Below, in pieces: positions 17,122-26,684 of a stretch of DNA of 64,000 bases (its first letter is position 1; every line of letters begins with the position of its first letter). The translations under genes and the position numbers were made by a program. Under the pieces are notes generated by a model. The model searched no databases and had not been told where the DNA came from. It saw nothing but the letters and a program-made list of their open reading frames with translations. Source of the DNA: Larkinella soli. GTDB taxonomy: Bacteria; Bacteroidota; Bacteroidia; Cytophagales; Spirosomataceae. The stretch covers positions 19,687-83,686 of the forward strand of contig NZ_QTJY01000023.1 of the NCBI RefSeq assembly GCF_003703975.1, read 5' to 3'.

Positions 17122-18276
17122 CTATTCCTGAGTTGGGTGGTCTTTCATAAAATCGGCGACCACCGCAGCGATCGTTTCCTGTTGCCCGGCGTTCATCTCC
17201 GTGTGCATGGGCAGCGACAGCACCCGGCGGCTGAGCGACTCCGAAACCGGGAAGCTTCCTTCCGGAAACCGGCTGCTCCGGTAGGCCGGCTGAAGGTGCA
17301 GCGGCAGCGGGTAATAGATCATGGAAGGAATGCCGTGCAGCTGAAGGTGCAGCCGGAGCGCATCCCGCCGGTCTTCCGGTACCAGCAGGGTATACTGGTG
17401 AAAAACGTGGGTCGACTTCGGCGAGCGGACGGGCGTCGTGATGCCCGGCACCCCGGCCAGCAGCGCGTCGTAACGGTCGGCCGCCAGCCGGCGCCGGTGG
17501 TTGAAATCGTTCAGCTGCTTCAGTTTGACCGACAGAATGGCCGCCTGGAGCGTGTCGAGCCGTGAATTGATGCCGATGATCTCGTGTACGTACTTCTTCC
17601 GCTGGCCGTGGTTGGCAATCATCCGCAGCCGCTCGCCCAGTTCGGGATCGCTGGTGATGAGCGCCCCGCCGTCGCCGTAGCAGCCTAAATTTTTGGAAGG
17701 AAAAAAGGACGTACAGCCGACCTGCCCCATCGTTCCGGCCGAATGCAGGGTGCCGTCGGCAAAGCGGTATTCGCTGCCGAGGGCCTGGGCGACGTCTTCG
17801 ATGACGGCAAGCCCCCGCTCGGCCGCCAGCTTCAGCAGCGGTTCCATATCGGCGCACTGACCAAACAGATGCACCGGCACGATGGCCCGGGTACGGGGGG
17901 TCAAAGCCTTCTCGACGGCACTAACGGTAAGTGTAAACGTCAAAGGATCTACCTCCGCCCAGACCGGGGTGATCCCGAGCAGGGCCAGCACCTCGGCGGT
18001 CGCCACGTAGGTGAAGGCCGGCACGATCACCTCGTCGCCGGGTTTCAGTCCCAGCCCCATCATGGCAATCTGGAGGGCATCGGTTCCGTTGGCGCAGGAA
18101 ATGACCCGCCCGGCCGACAGATACTCCGCCAGATCGCGCTGAAAATCCCGCACATAGGTGCCGTTGATGAAATCGGCGTTATCGAGCGACTGCTGAATGG
18201 CCTCGTCGATCTCGGTTTTGAGCCGAAGGTACTGGCCCTTCAGATCGACCATTTGAATCGTATCAATCGTAGTCAT
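17122..18276 (-). CDS. wbpE: PLP-dependent sugar aminotransferase (DegT/DnrJ/EryC1/StrS, WbpE-like)
   Basis: A 384-residue type I fold aminotransferase. The internal-aldimine lysine is in SFFPSKNLGCYGDGG. The N-terminal QMVDLKGQYLRLKTEIDEAI and SCANGTDALQIAMM are classic for WbpE/WlbC. It should transfer an amino group from glutamate to the 3-keto sugar made by the WbpB-like enzyme. It starts 11 bp after the dehydrogenase gene and abuts the acetyltransferase gene. Confidence 0.92.
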   Translation of the reverse strand: MTTIDTIQMVDLKGQYLRLKTEIDEAIQQSLDNADFINGTYVRDFQRDLAEYLSAGRVISCANGTDALQIAMMGLGLKPGDEVIVPAFTYVATAEVLALLGITPVWAEVDPLTFTLTVSAVEKALTPRTRAIVPVHLFGQCADMEPLLKLAAERGLAVIEDVAQALGSEYRFADGTLHSAGTMGQVGCTSFFPSKNLGCYGDGGALITSDPELGERLRMIANHGQRKKYVHEIIGINSRLDTLQAAILSVKLKQLNDFNHRRRLAADRYDALLAGVPGITTPVRSPKSTHVFHQYTLLVPEDRRDALRLHLQLHGIPSMIYYPLPLHLQPAYRSSRFPEGSFPVSESLSRRVLSLPMHTEMNAGQQETIAAVVADFMKDHPTQE

Positions 18277-18287
18277 GGAATGGAGTT

Positions 18288-19691
18288 CTACAGGCGGGCA
18301 TCGACGATGGAGCGATCCAGGAAGGCTTTGCTGTCGAAGACGACGGCGACGTCATTTTTCAGACGGGAATAATCCAGGGCCAGAAACTGGTGGTGAGACA
18401 CGGCCAGGATAATGACCTCATAGGGACCCCGGGGGCTGTCGATCAGCTGGATGTCGTATTCTTCGGCCACGACTTCCGGGTCGGCCCAGGGATCGTAGAC
18501 GTCGACTTCGATGCCGAACTGGCGCAGTTCCCGGTAGATGTCCACGACGCGGGAGTTACGGGTGTCCGGACAGTTTTCCTTGAAGGTGATGCCCAGCATC
18601 AGCGCCCGGGCGCCTTTGATCCGGAGATCTTTCCCGACCATCAGCTTCACCACCTTGTTGGCGATGAACATGCCCATGTCTTCGTTGATCCGCCGGCCCG
18701 ACAGGATCACCTGCGGATAATAGCCCAGACTTTCCGACTTGTGGGTAAGATAGTACGGGTCGACGCCGATGCAGTGGCCGCCGACCAGTCCGGGTTTGAA
18801 ATTGAGGAAGTTCCATTTGGTACCGGCGGCTTCCAGCACGTCGGTGGTGTCGATGCCCATGCGGTCGAACATGATGGCGAGCTCGTTGACGAACGAGATG
18901 TTGACGTCGCGCTGGGCGTTTTCGATGGCCTTGCAGGCTTCGGCCACCTTCAGCGTCGGAGCGAGATGAATCCCGGCCGTTACGATGCTGCCGTACAGGT
19001 TCTTAAGCATCTGCCCGATTTCCGGGGTGCTGCCGCTGACCACCTTTTTGATTTTGGTGAGGGTGTTGACCTTATCGCCGGGATTGATCCGCTCCGGCGA
19101 ATAGCCGCAGAAGAAGTCGACGTTGAAGGTCAGCCCGCTGATGGATTCCAGCACCGGCACGCATTCTTCTTCCGTACAGCCGGGGTACACCGTCGATTCG
19201 TAGACCACCACATCGCCTTTCTTCAGCACTTTCCCGACGGTTTCGCTGGCTTTGAGCAGCGGGGTCAGATTCGGGCGTTTATAGCGGTCGACGGGCGTCG
19301 GCACGGTGACGATATAGATGTTGCAGGCCTGCAGCGCAGTCACGTCGTCGGTCAGCACCAGACGGTCGGACGCCAGCAGTTCGTCCTGATCGGTTTCGCC
19401 GGTGGCGTCATTTCCGGCGCGCAGGTCCTGAATGCGTTTTGAATTGATGTCGAAGCCGACCACCTGAAACCGCTTGCCGAATTCCACCGCCAGCGGCAGA
19501 CCGACGTAGCCCAGGCCCAGCACACCGATGACCGGCTGGGAACGTTCGACGGGAAGAGAGAGCGGTACGCCGGCCTGCACCACTTTTCGTCCGGTGTAGG
19601 GGGCTGTGATCAGATCGGATCCGGCGGGTTCTCCGGCGGGCTGGACCCCAGGGAGGGGTTCGATTACGGGGGAAGTAAAGGTGGTTTCCAT
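18288..19691 (-). CDS. wbpA: UDP-N-acetylglucosamine 6-dehydrogenase (WbpA/TviB type)
   Basis: A 467-residue UDP-sugar dehydrogenase. The NAD-binding VIGVLGLGYVGLPLAVEFG begins near residue 55. The active-site Cys is in GGHCIGVDPYYL, the form found in UDP-GlcNAc (WbpA/TviB/WecC) rather than UDP-glucose dehydrogenases. It oxidises C6 of the N-acetylhexosamine to a uronate, the first step of the UDP-diacetamido-uronic-acid route encoded by the next three genes. The first 50 residues are an extra proline-rich extension. It lies 63 bp after wzc. Confidence 0.92.
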   Translation of the reverse strand: METTFTSPVIEPLPGVQPAGEPAGSDLITAPYTGRKVVQAGVPLSLPVERSQPVIGVLGLGYVGLPLAVEFGKRFQVVGFDINSKRIQDLRAGNDATGETDQDELLASDRLVLTDDVTALQACNIYIVTVPTPVDRYKRPNLTPLLKASETVGKVLKKGDVVVYESTVYPGCTEEECVPVLESISGLTFNVDFFCGYSPERINPGDKVNTLTKIKKVVSGSTPEIGQMLKNLYGSIVTAGIHLAPTLKVAEACKAIENAQRDVNISFVNELAIMFDRMGIDTTDVLEAAGTKWNFLNFKPGLVGGHCIGVDPYYLTHKSESLGYYPQVILSGRRINEDMGMFIANKVVKLMVGKDLRIKGARALMLGITFKENCPDTRNSRVVDIYRELRQFGIEVDVYDPWADPEVVAEEYDIQLIDSPRGPYEVIILAVSHHQFLALDYSRLKNDVAVVFDSKAFLDRSIVDARL

Positions 19692-19754
19692 GCGGAAAAA
19701 TTTGAGTTGAGACAGAGGTTCTCCTTGGTTCCTGATCGATAGGCTTCCTGCCGG

Positions 19755-22085
19755 TTATTGCAGAAGGTATTTTCGCAAAAGATTGGGTTTACCGCTTCCG
19801 TTCCTTCGGTAGTAGTAATACCGATAATCGTAGGTGTATTTATTCTTTACTGAATTGAGAATCAGGTGCATGTTGGGCAACCGCTTTTCCTGATAAAGCC
19901 CGTCGATCAGGGTGAGGTAGCTGCGGTGCGTGACGTTGTGCCGGATGGAATACAGCGTGACGTCCGCATACCGCCCCAGCAACTGGGCGTCGGTAACCAG
20001 CCCGATGGGCGGAGAGTCGATGATGATGTTGTCGAACCGCGACCGCAGTTCTTCCATCAGAAGCCCCAGCCGCGGGCCGCTCAGCAATTCGGAGGGATTG
20101 AGCGGAATCGGGCCGCAGGAAATCAGGAACAGGTTGCTGAAACCGGGTACCTGCTGCAGCACGTCGTCCAGGGTGGCCTCGCCGGTCAGGTAGCTGCTGT
20201 TGCCCCGGAAATTGAGCATATTCAGGGCCTTGTGCAGTTTGGGTTTCCGGAGGTCCATGTCGAGCAGCACCGTCGGGCGGCCCACCAGCGCCAGGCTGAC
20301 GGCCACGTTGAGCGACAGGAACGATTTGCCCTCCCCGCTCAGGCTCGACGTAAACAGCAGCACCTGACTGTCGTCGGGGTGCCGGCGCATGAACTGGAGG
20401 TTGGTTCGCAGGGCGCGGATCTGTTCGGCGGCCACCGACCGCTTGCGGCCGTTGACGATGACCGGAAATTCGTGCCGGACGTAGGCGATTTCACCAATCA
20501 GCGGCACGGCCGTTTTCTCCACGACTTCCGCCCGGCCGGAGACCCGCTCGTTGAACAGCTTGCGGGCGGTGATGACGGTAACCGGAATCAGGAGACCGAT
20601 GGTCGAGAACAGCAACAGAATCAGCGGTTTGATGGGTTTCACGGGGTCGCTGCTGCTGCTGGCCGGGTCGATGATTCGGCTGTTGGAAACGATGGAGGCA
20701 TACGCCAGCGCCGTTTCCTCCTGTTTCTGAAGAAGGTAGGTATACAGATTGTTCTTGATGGCCTGCTGCCGGGTGATGTTCATCAGGGCCCGCTCCCGAC
20801 CCGGAATGACCCGGATCCGGGCTTCATACCGGCTGTTGGTCGCCAGGAGCTGGTTGCGGGTATTGGCCAGCACGTTGCGCAGGGTGCCGATCGTCTCGTT
20901 GATACTCGCTTTGGTTCCCCCGATCTGGTCTTCGACCGTCCGCAGCAGCGGGTTGGATTCGGAGGTGGTCCGGATCAGCAGGTCCCGCTGAAGTTCGAGG
21001 TCGGTGGCCTTGCCGATAAGGGCCGTCAGGGTCGGATCGTTGAAACCGAGGGTGGGCGGCACCATGCCCCGCTCCCGGCCTTTGGCCCGCACGTACCGTT
21101 CGACGTCCGCCAGGGCGCTGAGCTGAATATTGACCTGACTCAGCTGGGCGTCGTTGGCCTGCACGTTGCGAAGCAGCGCCTGGGCGTCCGAACTGATGTC
21201 GGTGATCCGGTAGGTAGCCTTGAACCGTTCGATTGCCTTTTCCAGACCGGCCAGTTCACCGGAAACCAGCCTCAGGCGGCTCTGGATGAAGTTCAGCGTA
21301 TTGGAGATGACCCGGTTTTTATCGTCGGTGGCCGCCGAGTTGTAATCGGCAATGAGCTGATTCAGAATGGCTTCGCCTTTCGCCGGAACGGGATCTTCCA
21401 GCGTCAGGAGCAGGACGGTGGAGGTTTTGCTGCTCGGTTCCACTTTCAGTCTGCCCAGAAACTGCTGAACGGCCTGCTGGCGGGGTATTACCTGCACTAC
21501 AAACGGCTCGTTTGAAAACACCGCCGACTCCTTTACCAGAAACTGAAGCCGGCCGAAGGGGGTTGTGATGATCTGATTAGCGGGATAAACGAAGTCGTTC
21601 ACCCGAACGGTGGTGGGGCTGATGATGGAAACCTTCAGCTCGGCGCGGTAGATGTTGGAGAGGGCTTCTTTCACCACGAGCCGGAAGGGAATGTCGTCGT
21701 ACAGCTCACGATTCCCGAAAGGCGTTGTACGACAATACCGAACGGTCAGGCCGAGCGAATCGACGACCTTCCGCATCAGCGTCTGGGAGCGCAGCACCTC
21801 GATTTCGTTCTCCACCACCCGGCTCTGGCTGTAGGTGTCGAGTTCTTTCAGGATGTTCTGTTCCGAAATGCCCCGCTGTTCATCCTTGACGAGCAGACTG
21901 GCCTGAATCCGGTAGATGGGCTCGGTAAACCAGATATAGATGTATCCGGCCACAATCATCGTGATCAGGGAAAGGAGGAACCATTTCCAGTGCTTCAGAT
22001 AATCCCGTAACGTTCCCTGTACATCGGAGGAATTGATTTCACCCTGAGGATATATGGGGTAACTATACGAATTGGATGACTTCAT
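19755..22085 (-). CDS. wzc: Polysaccharide co-polymerase / BY-kinase (Wzc-like), cluster A
   Basis: A 776-residue protein. It has a Wzz domain with a first TM segment near residues 35-55, a long periplasmic coiled-coil region, a second TM at about 500-520, and a cytoplasmic BY-kinase domain. Kinase motifs are SSLSGEGKS (Walker A), VLLDMDLRKPK (Walker A') and IIIDSPPIG (Walker B). The C-terminus carries a tyrosine cluster (YTYDYRYYYYRR) for autophosphorylation. It controls chain length and export with Wzy and Wza. No Wza gene is seen in this cluster. It is the first gene of the minus-strand operon and equals the cluster B Wzc in length. Confidence 0.93.
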   Translation of the reverse strand: MKSSNSYSYPIYPQGEINSSDVQGTLRDYLKHWKWFLLSLITMIVAGYIYIWFTEPIYRIQASLLVKDEQRGISEQNILKELDTYSQSRVVENEIEVLRSQTLMRKVVDSLGLTVRYCRTTPFGNRELYDDIPFRLVVKEALSNIYRAELKVSIISPTTVRVNDFVYPANQIITTPFGRLQFLVKESAVFSNEPFVVQVIPRQQAVQQFLGRLKVEPSSKTSTVLLLTLEDPVPAKGEAILNQLIADYNSAATDDKNRVISNTLNFIQSRLRLVSGELAGLEKAIERFKATYRITDISSDAQALLRNVQANDAQLSQVNIQLSALADVERYVRAKGRERGMVPPTLGFNDPTLTALIGKATDLELQRDLLIRTTSESNPLLRTVEDQIGGTKASINETIGTLRNVLANTRNQLLATNSRYEARIRVIPGRERALMNITRQQAIKNNLYTYLLQKQEETALAYASIVSNSRIIDPASSSSDPVKPIKPLILLLFSTIGLLIPVTVITARKLFNERVSGRAEVVEKTAVPLIGEIAYVRHEFPVIVNGRKRSVAAEQIRALRTNLQFMRRHPDDSQVLLFTSSLSGEGKSFLSLNVAVSLALVGRPTVLLDMDLRKPKLHKALNMLNFRGNSSYLTGEATLDDVLQQVPGFSNLFLISCGPIPLNPSELLSGPRLGLLMEELRSRFDNIIIDSPPIGLVTDAQLLGRYADVTLYSIRHNVTHRSYLTLIDGLYQEKRLPNMHLILNSVKNKYTYDYRYYYYRRNGSGKPNLLRKYLLQ

Positions 22086-22757
22086 GGGCTTTGCGCCGGT
22101 CGGCGCCGAAGTAATGAACTGATATTCAACTATTCATTGTGAAAAAATGGCTGCCTGCTGCCTCGCCGGAAGCCTCTCCGAAGCCGATAAATACCGGTCG
22201 GATCTGCCGTCTTCCCGAATCGTGGCCTACTAAAATGCACAAAAAAAGCAGCAGGGACGTATAAGTATTTTTTCTTAGTGATTCAGGTTGTTGAGAAGTT
22301 ATTCAGTAGGCGTTGAGGTGGTGCTTCAGATGATCTTCTGTAAGATTATTCAGAGATTAATTTGGAGTTAATGATCGCTTCAAGCATGAATTTTAACCGA
22401 GTATGATCATTTAACTATGACAAATCTACATCAATCAGAATCTGTTAAACAAATCCTAAAAGCTAAATTTATTATATGGCGGCAAAAATATTTTACAATA
22501 ATTTTGCATGTGAAAACAAGATGAACGGCGCTTGTCCAGTAATGCCGTGGTAAGTACCGGCGCAGGACGGAGTCCTCTCGAAACTGACCTTTCCGAACCA
22601 ATCGATGTATTTACAGCGAGTTATATGAATAAATCAAACAACCGCCGGCTAAGTTTCCGGCGGCTGCACTGGTCGGTTTCGCAAAAATATTTTCTAAGTA
22701 TCGTCCGACAATTCGGAAATGGTCGCAGAAGCTGCCCGGGTTACGCGTCGGCCGGAA
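22086..22757. other. Intergenic region upstream of cluster A
   Basis: This region of 672 bp lies between the end of the TonB-receptor gene and wzc. It should hold the cluster A promoter. No convincing TAnnTTTG box on the minus strand was found. The part from 22230 to 22530 is A+T-rich. An imperfect inverted repeat (GCAAAAATATT at 22482-22492, AATAATTTTGC at 22497-22507) is present. The 13-mer GCAAAAATATTTT occurs at 22482-22494 and again at 22681-22693. A plus-strand TAATTTTG (22499-22506) points at no recognisable gene. Confidence 0.6.
22642..22663 (-). terminator. Probable terminator after the TonB-receptor gene
   Basis: A perfect 7-bp stem, CCGCCGG and CCGGCGG with an 8-base loop, about 95 bp past the stop on the minus strand. 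It is followed on that strand by a T-rich run (TTGTTTGATTTA). The T-tract is not uniform, so termination strength is uncertain. Confidence 0.5.
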
Positions 22758-25604
22758 TCAGGACTTGTAATGGCGAAGGTTGTAAGTGAACGTCAGCATG
22801 AAATACCGCTTCAGCACCAGCGACCTGTTGTCTTCCAGATAGGTTTCCGAAAAGGTCCGGCTGATGCTGTTGTTCTGGTTAAGAAGGTCAAAAACCGACA
22901 GCCGAAGTTCACCGGACTGGTTTTTAAACAGCTTTTTCGCCAAACTGGCGTTCCAGAGGGTGAAATTCTGATTAAAACCGCCCGTCAGGCCCTGATAGCC
23001 CTGATGGCTCAGATCCGACCGGACGACGAGACCCTTCCACAACGTCCAGTTCAGCTGCGCCCCGGCGATCCGGGTCGTATAGTCGTTGTTCAGCTGCGCC
23101 TGAAGCGAATTAGCGACATTGCTGTAGTTGAATGAATAGGAAACCGTGAAGTCCAGCTTTTCGCTGATGTTACTGCCCAGCACAACCCCCTGCCCGAACG
23201 TATAGGTGTTGGCAAGATTAGTCCGGTTATTAATGAGGCTCGGTGTCCGGTTATAGTTGAAGGTCGTATTCAGGTTCAGATTGCTCTTGATGAAGGGCAG
23301 CGGAGTGCCGAAAGACACGAAGGTACGCAGGTTCAGGGCATTCTCCAGATTGACGGGACGAGTCAGCTGCGCGCCTTTGGGCAGAAAGATCCCGCCCGGC
23401 AGCCGGGTGGGCTCATCGGCCAGAAACAGCGAGGAACCGATGTAATCGCCGGTATAGTTCAGGTTTACCAGCCCGACCAGACTCCGTGCCTTTTCGGGGG
23501 TCGTCAGCGTATACCGGGCCGTCAGGAAATGGGAATACGTCTGTTTCAGGTCCGGATTCCCGGCCGTCAGCAACAGCGGATTCGAGTTATCGACCACATT
23601 TTGCAGCTGATTGATGCCGGGAGCCTGGGTGGAGGTCCGGTACATGAGCCGAAGGCGGCTTTCGTCGGTCAGCCGGTAATCGAGCATCAGCGACGGCAGA
23701 AAATTGTTGAAAGTCCGGTCGACCTCGTTCACCCGCGGAAACAGCTGGTTGCTCATCAGGTCGGCCCGCTGGTAGCCCAGGGTGGCGGATAAGCGCAGTT
23801 TTTTGCCGTTCAGGGTATAGCCTGCGCCCGCCCTCTGCGTCAGATAGTCGTTGTCGAAGGTGTTACTCAGCAGCGAATCAAGCCGGTCGTAGTCGTCCGT
23901 GGCCGGGTTCAGCCGGAAGGTCCGGCGGTCGGCATCGGTGTGGTTCAGATTGACGTTGTAGCTGAATTGTAGCAGCCCCTTGCCGACCGGTTCCGTGTAG
24001 GTTACATTACCGGACAGCTGGTAGCCTCTGTTTTCGTTGCGCGTCTGCTGGTTCAGCAGCTGCGTAGTCGTATCGCCGTTGAAATACCCGTTTTGCGACA
24101 GAAGGCTATTGTTGCCCAGACGGTTGGTCAGGGTGGTTCCGAGGTTCAGGGAAAGCGTCCGGCCACGTTTGGCAAACCGGTGCCGGAACAGAATGTTGTT
24201 GTCGAAATTATAGCCCCGGTTGTTCGACGAATACGTATTGTCGGACGTATTCAGCAACGTCGAATCGAGCAGGGTCCGGCTGTCGGTGACGCTGGTCGAA
24301 CGGTTTTGCTGCCAGCTTAGCCGGGGCGTAATCAGAATGGAGTTGTTGCTGTTGATGCGGTAATCGAACCGGAAGTTGAGCCGGTGGTTGAAATTCTGGT
24401 TGTTGGTGAAGGAATTCTCCCGGTACGACTGCGTCGAATCGCCCGTAGCGTAATACTGCCGCAGCAGCGACTGCTCGTTGCGGTTCTGGCTGTTGTTGAA
24501 GAAATAGCTTCCCCGCACGGTCAGTTTGCTGCCCCATGTATCGGAGTAGTTGATTCCCAGCGAATTGGTGGTGTTGATGCCGTTCTGCTGGCCCACCAGG
24601 AAATTGTCGGAAACATTGCCGCCCCCGCCCCCCCCGGGCCCTCCGGAGCCTCCCCCGCCCCGGCGGCCCCCTCCTCCGCGCCCGCCCTGACCACCGCCCC
24701 CCGGACGCTGGCCCGAGCTGCCCAGCACCCCGAGCAGGTCCTGGCTGGAGAAGTTCTGCTGGTTGATGTTGTTCGACTGCCCGATGACGGAAATCCGCCG
24801 GTCCTTGTTGAACAGATTGACGCTGCCCCCGGCGGCATAGGTCCCCTGTGTCCCGACGCCCCCGTAAACCTTCCCGAACTGGCCGTTCTGGCGGTCGGGC
24901 CGGGTTACGATGTTGATGGTTTTGACGGTATTTCCGTCGTTGACGCCCGTAAACTGCGCCTGATCGCTCAGCCGGTCGAAAACCTCGATCCTGGAAATGA
25001 CCTCGGCGGGCAGGTTCTTTAGCGCAATGGCCGGGTCGTCGCCGAAAAACGGTTTGCCGTCGACCAGAATTTCCTGCACGTTCTCGCCCTGTACTTTGAC
25101 GGCTCCTCCGCTGACGTCCACCCCCGGCATCTTTTTCAGAAGGTCCTCGGCCTGCGCATCCCGGTTGACTTTGAAGGCGTTCGCGTTGAACTGGAGCGTA
25201 TCGCCTTTCTGTTCGGCGGTCGGCAGTTTCCCGACCACCTTCACTTCCTTCAGCTGCCGGGCGCCTTCGACCAGCCGGATGAGGCCCAGATCCAGCCCTT
25301 CGCCCAGCACCATGACGGTGCGCGTATAGTCGTTAAAACCGATATAGCTGGCCCGCAGCTGATAAGGCTGTACGGGCAGGTTCGAAAACTGGAACACCCC
25401 GGCGGTGTCGGTGACGGTTCCGAGCCGGTCGGTGCTGTCTTTCTGGTTGATGAGCATGACATTGACACCGACCAGCGGCCGGCTCCTTTCATCCGTGATC
25501 GTTCCGCGCAGCTGGTTCGTCTGGGCGAAGGCGGACGCGCCGAGGAGGGTGGCCGCCAGCGTCAGCAGACTTTCTTTTCCGAAAAGGTTGAGCAGGAGTT
25601 TCAT
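22758..25604 (-). CDS. TonB-dependent receptor-like outer-membrane β-barrel protein
   Basis: A 948-residue outer-membrane protein. It has a signal peptide (1-27, ending ASAFA), a CarboxypepD-reg-like domain (about 30-115, LRGTITDERSRPLVGVNVML), a plug domain (about 140-230, with EDLLKKMPGVDV and VQEILVDGKPFFGDDP) and a long β-barrel of the OMP_b-brl family. The barrel is rich in aromatic-ended strands. An unusual Gly/Arg-rich tract spans about residues 297-331. No SusD partner is adjacent, so it is not a typical SusC/D pair. The substrate is unknown. It lies downstream of a sigma/anti-sigma operon and may be under its control. Confidence 0.9.
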   Translation of the reverse strand: MKLLLNLFGKESLLTLAATLLGASAFAQTNQLRGTITDERSRPLVGVNVMLINQKDSTDRLGTVTDTAGVFQFSNLPVQPYQLRASYIGFNDYTRTVMVLGEGLDLGLIRLVEGARQLKEVKVVGKLPTAEQKGDTLQFNANAFKVNRDAQAEDLLKKMPGVDVSGGAVKVQGENVQEILVDGKPFFGDDPAIALKNLPAEVISRIEVFDRLSDQAQFTGVNDGNTVKTINIVTRPDRQNGQFGKVYGGVGTQGTYAAGGSVNLFNKDRRISVIGQSNNINQQNFSSQDLLGVLGSSGQRPGGGGQGGRGGGGRRGGGGSGGPGGGGGGNVSDNFLVGQQNGINTTNSLGINYSDTWGSKLTVRGSYFFNNSQNRNEQSLLRQYYATGDSTQSYRENSFTNNQNFNHRLNFRFDYRINSNNSILITPRLSWQQNRSTSVTDSRTLLDSTLLNTSDNTYSSNNRGYNFDNNILFRHRFAKRGRTLSLNLGTTLTNRLGNNSLLSQNGYFNGDTTTQLLNQQTRNENRGYQLSGNVTYTEPVGKGLLQFSYNVNLNHTDADRRTFRLNPATDDYDRLDSLLSNTFDNDYLTQRAGAGYTLNGKKLRLSATLGYQRADLMSNQLFPRVNEVDRTFNNFLPSLMLDYRLTDESRLRLMYRTSTQAPGINQLQNVVDNSNPLLLTAGNPDLKQTYSHFLTARYTLTTPEKARSLVGLVNLNYTGDYIGSSLFLADEPTRLPGGIFLPKGAQLTRPVNLENALNLRTFVSFGTPLPFIKSNLNLNTTFNYNRTPSLINNRTNLANTYTFGQGVVLGSNISEKLDFTVSYSFNYSNVANSLQAQLNNDYTTRIAGAQLNWTLWKGLVVRSDLSHQGYQGLTGGFNQNFTLWNASLAKKLFKNQSGELRLSVFDLLNQNNSISRTFSETYLEDNRSLVLKRYFMLTFTYNLRHYKS

Positions 25605-25659
25605 GGAAGAAAGAAGGTGTGGAGATTGCAGGGAAACGACTGGTTACTACTAAACCCGA

Positions 25660-25712
25660 TTCCGGGAAATTAATCCCGGAAGAACCATTCCCTGAATCCG
25701 GGCGGTTCTTCC
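25660..25712 (-). promoter_or_regulatory. Two overlapping hairpins in the leader before the receptor gene
   Basis: On the minus strand the first stem pairs GGAAGAACC with GGTTCTTCC (25704-25712 with 25678-25686, loop 17). The second pairs TTCCGGGA with TCCCGGAA (25674-25681 with 25660-25667, loop 6). The two share four bases (25678-25681), so they cannot both form fully. This could be a terminator or attenuator between the PepSY-like gene and the receptor gene. Confidence 0.45.
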
Positions 25713-25724
25713 GGGACCGTTCGA

Positions 25725-26087
25725 TCAGCGACGGCGTTGTCCGCCCCCGCGCGGGCCGCGGCCCATCATCTCACGGTTGTTGACCAGCGCTCCTTTGGCG
25801 TCGAAAGTCAGGACCCGGCGGGTGTCGCCACTGGCCAGCACGACAAAAAACTTACCTTCGGCATCCTTCGCCATCCGGCGCACTTCGGCGCTCGCATATT
25901 CCTTTTTAAGGTACGCGGAGGCTTCGGCGGGCAGGTCTTTGGCTTCGATCGGCGTCATGTCCCGGAACCGGTTGAACGAACGACCGTTGGCCGTACTGTC
26001 CGCCCGGCGGCCGGGGTTTTGCTGGGCATATCCTGAGGTTACACCAAGAGCCGTGATCACACACGCCCAGAGAATTACTTTTTTCAT
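25725..26087 (-). CDS. Small periplasmic PepSY-like protein
   Basis: A 120-residue exported protein with a signal peptide (1-21, ending SGYA). Residues about 50-105 (LPAEASAYLKKEYASAEV, then a DxxGKFFVVLASG strand and VLTFDAKGALV) match the PepSY-like fold (PF11396 type) common in Bacteroidota periplasmic proteins. The C-terminus is Arg/Gly-rich. The exact function is unknown. Its promoter region is nearly identical to that of the ECF sigma gene at 27582, so it is a likely target of that sigma factor. Confidence 0.75.
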   Translation of the reverse strand: MKKVILWACVITALGVTSGYAQQNPGRRADSTANGRSFNRFRDMTPIEAKDLPAEASAYLKKEYASAEVRRMAKDAEGKFFVVLASGDTRRVLTFDAKGALVNNREMMGRGPRGGGQRRR

Positions 26088-26116
26088 GATGAAGAAAATT
26101 TTGTTGTTACAATCAC

Positions 26117-26146
26117 TTAGGTCGAATCGACGGGCAAAACCTGCGG
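26117..26146 (-). promoter_or_regulatory. Predicted ECF-sigma promoter of the PepSY-like gene
   Basis: On the minus strand CCGCAGGTTTT, ten bases, then TCGACCTAA. The same two blocks with the same 10-base spacing occur before the sigma gene (27607-27636). The putative -10 ends about 30 bases before the ATG at 26087. Confidence 0.7.
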
Positions 26147-26162
26147 TCCACGGGAAAAATTT

Positions 26163-26684
26163 TTACCGCCGGATCGAATCCTTCCGCTGAAAGTCGGGCC
26201 GGCGGCCGAAAGGCGGCCCTCCGCCCCGCCCCAGACCGCGCCGGACGAACGGCATGTCGACCAGAATCTTTTTCAGCTTCATACGCTGCTCGGGTGTGCA
26301 GATGGCGGCCACCTGCCGGAAGTGGTTCAGTGTCAGGACGTCGAGCCGGGTCACCTGCGCATTGACGGCCGCGGCTTTTTCGGCCAGCTGCCGGTCGGTG
26401 AGCGAATCGTCGATCTGTTGGTAAAAATCCTGCCGGGCAGCCCTCATCTGCCGCGCCAGGGGCAGACTCTCCTGAAAATAGGACTTGCGGAGCTGGTTGT
26501 ACTGTTCACGCTGGCGGGCCGAGAACCCGAGCGTGTCGGCCAGAAACGTAGCCCGGCCGGTCCGCCGGAACAGGTGTCCCCGCCTTTCATGGCCGAAGCC
26601 CATCCAGGCCAGCAGGGCACCGTTCAGCAGGACCAGCGCCACCACGACGCCGATCAGGATGCGTATTTTTCGTTGGTCATTCAT
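26163..26684 (-). CDS. Membrane-anchored Spy/CpxP-like periplasmic protein
   Basis: A 173-residue protein with an N-terminal TM anchor (about residues 8-30, ILIGVVVALVLLNGALLAWM) and a helical periplasmic domain. That domain has two LTxxQ-like helices: LGFSARQREQYNQLRKSYF and the CTPEQRMKLKKIL segment. The pattern fits the Spy/CpxP/heavy-metal-sensor group, which binds unfolded proteins or metals under envelope stress. The C-terminus is Gly/Arg/Pro-rich. The gene overlaps the anti-sigma gene by 8 bp and belongs to the sigma operon. Confidence 0.78.
   Translation of the reverse strand: MNDQRKIRILIGVVVALVLLNGALLAWMGFGHERRGHLFRRTGRATFLADTLGFSARQREQYNQLRKSYFQESLPLARQMRAARQDFYQQIDDSLTDRQLAEKAAAVNAQVTRLDVLTLNHFRQVAAICTPEQRMKLKKILVDMPFVRRGLGRGGGPPFGRRPDFQRKDSIRR

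Noticed and set aside
22532..22789. An 85-codon frame on the plus strand upstream of the receptor stop
   Set aside because: It overlaps the receptor gene end, has no conserved features, and a nearby TAATTTTG box alone is weak support.
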